Assembly (NCBI GenBank): GCA_004552115.1
Contig: SFPH01000013.1
Span: 1-18,255, forward strand
DNA from: Bacteroidales bacterium
Lineage (GTDB): Bacteria; Bacteroidota; Bacteroidia; Bacteroidales; UBA932
Direction of reading: 5' to 3'
DNA length: 18,255 nt
Shown: piece after piece, positions 14,329 to 18,255 of the stretch
Position numbering within the stretch: position 1 is the stretch's first letter
Layout: each line of letters begins with the position of its first letter
The notes under the pieces: model-generated
The model's input: only the letters and a program-made list of their open reading frames with translations
What the model was told of the DNA's origin: nothing
Databases searched by the model: none
Position numbers and translations under genes: made by a program

Positions 14329-16972
14329 CTAGAGCACGAACATCAGCGAAATCCGGATGTCTTTAGGAGCTATGAAGCCGTTCCAGGCTCCCTGATATGA
14401 ATGCCTGACTCCTCCCCAGAAGCCGAGGCCGAAATCGAGGTTGAAATGCCTGGCCAACATCAGGGAATAACCTGCCGATAGGCCGGCTCCGAACCTGTCG
14501 CTCGTCCCGTTCAGATACTTGAGAGGGAGATTCTCCGCATCGCAATCCTCCGCCCCGGCGAAGCCCCTCACCCAGACACCGCTGTAAACATACCATGGCC
14601 AGTACCTTGCGCCGACGCTGAAAGAACGCTTCCTGTCCCGGTGATTGAAGTTCCATCCATTGTACTCCATCTGCATGTCGAGGGAGCAATGTCTTCCGAC
14701 CGCATACTCCAGGCCGAGATTGAGTGTCGCAAGGTCCACGAGGGAAAGCAGATTGGTCGATATGGCCCATGGGCCTCTCAGATCCTCATTGTCCCGCTCA
14801 GGACGCCAGCCTCCCCGGGCGAGATTGCAGGAAAGTCCGAAGAGAGCCTCGCCGGCGAGCGCCCTGCCTGAGCCTTTTCCGGTGAGCCTGCCTGTCACAG
14901 CACGGGCTCTCAGGTCAATGATGAAGCTCATCCTGTCGTCCACCTTGAAGTCATTCAGGAGACCGGCTCCTGCGGAGAAATCCTTGCCCAGCCTGCCGCT
15001 GAAATGATTGCGGACATTCGTCACGCCGAAATTGAGATAAGGCGATATAGTGTAAACCCTGTCTGCCTTGTATCCTCCGATGGCATTGGACATGTTCCAG
15101 AGCACGTCTGCGTGAACGTATCCGCTGTCGAACTCGGAATTGTCATCCTTCACGAAATTCTCGAAAAGATATCCTATGCGGGCTCCCCATTCAGGAGAGA
15201 ACCATTTTCCGACCGCTATGTCAATCGCAGGTCCCGGACGGCCGTTGAATCTCTGCCTGGTATCCAGCACAAGGCCGAATCCGCCCGTTGTCTGCACGAA
15301 CCAGTTCTCCCCGAAACCGTTCAGCAATATTCCTGTTCCCCTGTCATCCCAGCGTGGTTTGCCGATGTTGAGGGTGAGGCCGGCCATTGCGGAAGCGTTC
15401 AGCACATATCCGCCACTGCTTCCGAACTGCCTCTCGGAAAGCAGGACTCCCCTGAGATCCACGAAAGCACCCATCCAGTCATTGAACCTGAAGCTATATT
15501 CTGTCAGGGTCATATTTCCTGAATGTTCCCTTGATGTCCCAGAGAATGTCACCGTGCACGTAGTTCCAGCCATAAGTTGCCGCATCCGTCCTGAGAGAGG
15601 AATGATGCAGGCCAAGCCGGCCGCCGAACGACGGAGAGAAGCCCTTGGCCATTCCCAGTTCGAAAGCAGGCCTGATTGACTCGACATCGAGACCGCGTAT
15701 CTGTTTGAGGAAGCCGGTGACACCGCCTGCGGCATAGACGCTCCAGTTGCCGAAGAAGCCATTGTACTGAAGAGGACCCTGTGGAACATAGTCCTCCTCT
15801 TTCTGATATCCTTCATGCGGACGGCCATCCCTTCCCATCCACCTGCTGCCGCCGATATTGTAGGCGAAACCGGCAAGGATGGAAGGCTGCAGAAGCGCCC
15901 CGCCTTTCTTTCCCGCGGACCTTCCGTTCAGAAGAGCAGCCCTGAAGTCTGCATAGAAATCCACGTGGGAGTTGAGCGGGAAAGCATTGTAAAGGCCGGC
16001 TCCTGCGGCGAACTCCCTCTTGAAGAGTCCCCCGCCCCGGTGGAAGGAATTGATTACCCCGATATGGGCGTAAGGCACGGCATTCCAGATGTGCCCGGTC
16101 TTGCGGCGAAGGACAGTATTGGTGAAGTTCCACATCGCATCAGCGTGGACATAGGCATATCTGAACTTTTCGTCTCCGGCCGGCTCCATGATGTCAAGAC
16201 CCTGCACTCCGAGCCTGGCTCCGGCATATGGGGAGAACCATTTTCCCACTGCAATCTCGACCGTCGGTGTAAATGTCCCGGTCCATACGCGGGCATTCGT
16301 CACGGCATTCGCACCGAGTCCGGCGGAGAGGAACCAGTCGTCAAAGAAGCGTCCGTTCCTGCCGCCATCCGCCTCCCTGTCATCCCAGCCCTGGTTGCCG
16401 AGACTGTACTGAAGGCCGGCAAGAGCTGAAAACATCATTGCCGCACCCGAGGCCGAGCCGACAAGACGTTCGGTGAACATGGTCGTGCGGAGATCTATGT
16501 ATGCATCCAGGCCTCGTGCAATCCTGAAGGTATTCAACAGGCCGGGACCGGCTCCGAATCCCTTTGAGAAAAGAGAGCCGTCGGATGTGCACAGCACAAG
16601 GCCCATGTTCACATATGGAGCCAGTCTCCAGAACCTGTCTGGAGCGGCGCCCTCGGCAGTGCCGAGAATGTCCCAGAGGATATCTCCGTGTAAGTAATTG
16701 TAGCCCAGGGACAAGTTCTGTGTCGCGATGCCTGTCCCCTGCCATCCGGCCCTGGCCCCGAACATCGGGGAGAACCATTTGCCGGCGGTGATGTCCAGGC
16801 CGAAACGGGCCGGAGAGTCGAATACGCCGACATCCTGATTGAGCGCATTGACGCCAAGTCCGCCTGAAATATACCAATTGTCCTTGAACCTGTCCGTGTA
16901 GCCATATTTCTGGGCATATGACACGGCGGCCAGAACGCAGAAAGCCAATATTGCGGAAATCAATCTTTTCAT
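14329..16972 (-). pseudogene. Four-module outer membrane beta-barrel protein with C-terminal DUF3575, frame broken in module 3
   Basis: The first part runs from ATG 16972 (signal MKRLISAILAFCVLAAVSYA) for 492 residues to TAG at 15496-15494. The second part continues in another frame from about 15498 for 389 residues to TAG 14331-14329. Four modules of ~170 residues repeat the pattern W(Y/F)xxxGGxG, then AxGKWFSPxxGAR, YxHxDxLW, PYxxxGxxxS, FxAGxGLxN, DxRxxxxxxR and AGLxYxxGxxxW. Each resembles the small N-terminal barrel of Bacteroides OmpA-like proteins. The last ~146 residues (ISTNLLSLVDLATLNLGLEY, VGARYWPWYVYSGVWVRGFA, DRFGAGLSAGYSLML) look like DUF3575, a barrel family found near fimbrial/OmpA genes. 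Module 3 lacks the ~33 residues that follow DRx in modules 1, 2 and 4, and the frame changes at that point. The start overlaps the upstream OmpA-TPR stop (ATGA). The function is probably structural, in the outer membrane. Confidence 0.82.
14794..16879 (-). repeat. Four tandem ~170-codon barrel modules within the outer membrane protein gene
   Basis: Module 1 is about 16879-16373, module 2 about 16342-15827, module 3 about 15751-15339 (shortened and frame-shifted) and module 4 about 15309-14794. Spacing from the W at the start of module 1 (residue 33) to that of module 2 (residue 213) is 180 residues. The codons for the GKWFSP motif remain similar at DNA level: on the plus strand GAGAACCATTT recurs near 15197, 16233 and 16769, with a diverged copy near 15640. 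Linkers of ~10-25 residues separate the modules. The copies are diverged in protein sequence, so the duplication is old. Confidence 0.8.
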
Positions 16973-18255
16973 AACTGAGCTCCCTCCTTGTCAAGTCCGT
17001 ATTTTCTTATCAATGTGCTGATTTCAGGATCGAGATTGCCCCTGAACTTGTAGATTCTGTCCATCTCGCAGGCCTTCCTGAACCAGGACACGGCCTCTTC
17101 CTCCTGAGACATTCTCGAGCAGAGAATCGCCCTGAGATAGCAGACGTCGGCTGTATTATCCTCATCCTCGAGACATTGTACAGCAGCAAGGTTCCTGTCC
17201 ACGGACATGAGGGCGAGTGCCGCATTGAAATCGTCATAATCCTGAAGAATCTCGACAGCTCCCTTGAAATCCCTGTCCCTGAGCATCTGGACTCCCCTCA
17301 TATATGCCGTATCCACCTCCTCGGTCTGGATGAACTCTTCCACCATTCCCTTGCGGTGCATGTTGAAATTGAAATTCACGGCCCTGAGCTGAGGATAGAA
17401 TCTATCCTTCACATATCTGTAATACGGGGCCTTCTGCATCGCATACTCGCGGCGGTCAAGACTGCGCCTGTTCTCCGATGCGAGCCGGAAATATGCCGAC
17501 TTCTGTTCCTCAGGCAGGTTCCTGTCATAGCGTACAAGGGAATCGAGAAGCTCCCAGGCCTCAGGTGTATAGGTCGGAATCATCGGAATGTCGAAGACTT
17601 TCGCCTCGCTGTCCGCAATGTGTCCGTCCTCGCCTACTGAAAAACCTCTTTCCGCATTGACGGAATCCTGATAATGCCTGATGTAATCCCTGAAATAGCC
17701 GGTGACGCTCGCACTCCTCTCCCTCGACAGCCTCTCGTTGATGGCGTAACGTCCTTCAGGAGAGCAGGATGCATTGACAATGATGGAGTCCAGGTCGAAT
17801 TCCTTGTCCTGCATCAGATCCCTGAGCCTTCGGGCAATCATGTCTAGCTCGGCGGCATTGTCCCCGAGATTCCTGTCTATCCTGCTCTTGCCCACGGCAA
17901 AGGCGATGTGGCTGGTGGAATTGGCCTCCTGATGGCGCCAGATGGTCTTCATCTTGTATCTCGTGATGTCCCTCACGAAATGTGAAAGCGAGCTGATAGG
18001 GTACTCGATGGAGTCGGTCCTCGGCATCACGTAAACCTGGCGTTCCTGGTCATACAGCGATGAATTGAGGGCTATGTATGCATATTTCAAGCCCTTGCGG
18101 GTCTGGATGGTATGCACATAGCGGTAGATGTAGTCTCCGTCCGGGTTCACTATCACGGTATCGAGACGCACCTTCGATGAATCGATAGGCACCTTGACAA
18201 GCCTGTTGAAGACGTCCCCGCTGGAAGCCACCTTCCTCTCATTCCGGGTCTTCAT
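16969..18255 (-). CDS. OmpA-like domain and TPR protein, probably 5'-truncated at the window edge
   Basis: 428 residues, open to the right edge, where the first codon happens to be ATG. No signal peptide is present and the text starts as if mid-protein (TRNERKVASSGDVFNRLVKV), so the true start is probably outside the window. Residues ~30-110 form a beta-rich region (DYIYRYVHTIQTRKGLKYAY). Residues ~115-190 are OmpA-C-like: HIAFAVGKSRIDRNLGDN, then SIIVNASCSPEGRYAINERL and SRERSASVTGYF, the last resembling the peptidoglycan-binding helix. Residues ~313-420 are TPR-like (YMRGVQMLRDRDFKGAVEIL, VCYLRAILCSRMSQEEEAVS). The likely role is linking an outer-membrane assembly to peptidoglycan. Its TGA (16971-16969) overlaps the ATG of the multi-module barrel gene, so the two are translationally coupled and probably work together. 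Related OmpA/DUF3575 pairs occur in Bacteroidota fimbrial loci, but no fimbrillin is visible here. Confidence 0.75.
   Translation of the reverse strand: MKTRNERKVASSGDVFNRLVKVPIDSSKVRLDTVIVNPDGDYIYRYVHTIQTRKGLKYAYIALNSSLYDQERQVYVMPRTDSIEYPISSLSHFVRDITRYKMKTIWRHQEANSTSHIAFAVGKSRIDRNLGDNAAELDMIARRLRDLMQDKEFDLDSIIVNASCSPEGRYAINERLSRERSASVTGYFRDYIRHYQDSVNAERGFSVGEDGHIADSEAKVFDIPMIPTYTPEAWELLDSLVRYDRNLPEEQKSAYFRLASENRRSLDRREYAMQKAPYYRYVKDRFYPQLRAVNFNFNMHRKGMVEEFIQTEEVDTAYMRGVQMLRDRDFKGAVEILQDYDDFNAALALMSVDRNLAAVQCLEDEDNTADVCYLRAILCSRMSQEEEAVSWFRKACEMDRIYKFRGNLDPEISTLIRKYGLDKEGAQL

Noticed and set aside
15490..15505. Programmed ribosomal frameshift in the multi-barrel gene
   Set aside because: There is no slippery heptamer or following structure at the site, and a frameshift alone would not explain the ~33 residues missing from module 3.
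1..18255. CRISPR arrays, tRNA or rRNA genes, insertion sequences, phage or defence genes
   Set aside because: I looked for regular short repeats with spacers, tRNA-like cloverleaf text, transposase motifs and terminal inverted repeats and saw none.

Overview
The window looks like metagenome-derived Bacteroidota DNA, probably order Bacteroidales. It carries a SusC/SusD pair, many lipoproteins with short lipobox signals, a SusR-like membrane regulator, -7 promoter boxes of the Bacteroidota type (TAnnTTTG), little sign of Shine-Dalgarno sites, and GC-rich third codon positions. The exception is the first ~370 bases. They are clearly AT-richer and encode the middle of a GroEL whose wording is not Bacteroidota-like (closer to spirochaetes such as Treponema). 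This piece is fused in frame to the C-terminal part of a Bacteroidota surface protein, which is most simply a chimeric join.

Left half, plus strand. The end of a SusE/F-like surface glycan-binding protein (to 1017) is followed by a SusR-like sensor/regulator (1056-2687) and a GH3 beta-glucosidase-type lipoprotein (2725-4950). A strong intrinsic terminator (4975-5007) closes this group. A second unit follows: susC (5077-8154), susD (8190-9688, frame broken), a GH18 endo-glycosidase (9688-10659) and a DUF1735+LamG lipoprotein (10695-11840). This is a small polysaccharide utilization locus whose GH18 and DUF1735/LamG parts recall the N-glycan loci of Bacteroides. The products would bind and cut a glycan at the cell surface and import the pieces through SusC/SusD. 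The left group (binding protein, regulator, GH3) may be the tail of a different locus.

Right half, minus strand. A TonB-linked outer membrane receptor of the OMP_b-brl_3 type (11877-14222) has its own -7 box. Upstream of it lies an operon reading leftward from the right edge: an OmpA-like/TPR protein (cut by the edge or starting exactly there) whose stop overlaps by four bases (ATGA) the start of a large outer membrane protein made of four ~170-residue beta-barrel-type modules plus a C-terminal DUF3575 domain (14329-16972, frame broken in module 3).

The most striking point is that four genes (susD, GH18, the TonB-linked receptor, the four-module protein) each appear to lack a short conserved stretch of roughly 20-40 codons. 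In two of them the reading frame is also lost. In the four-module protein the loss is visible directly by comparing its own modules. Together with the GroEL chimera this suggests either a faulty assembly or a decaying locus. The most novel biology is the four-module barrel/DUF3575 fusion coupled to an OmpA-TPR protein.
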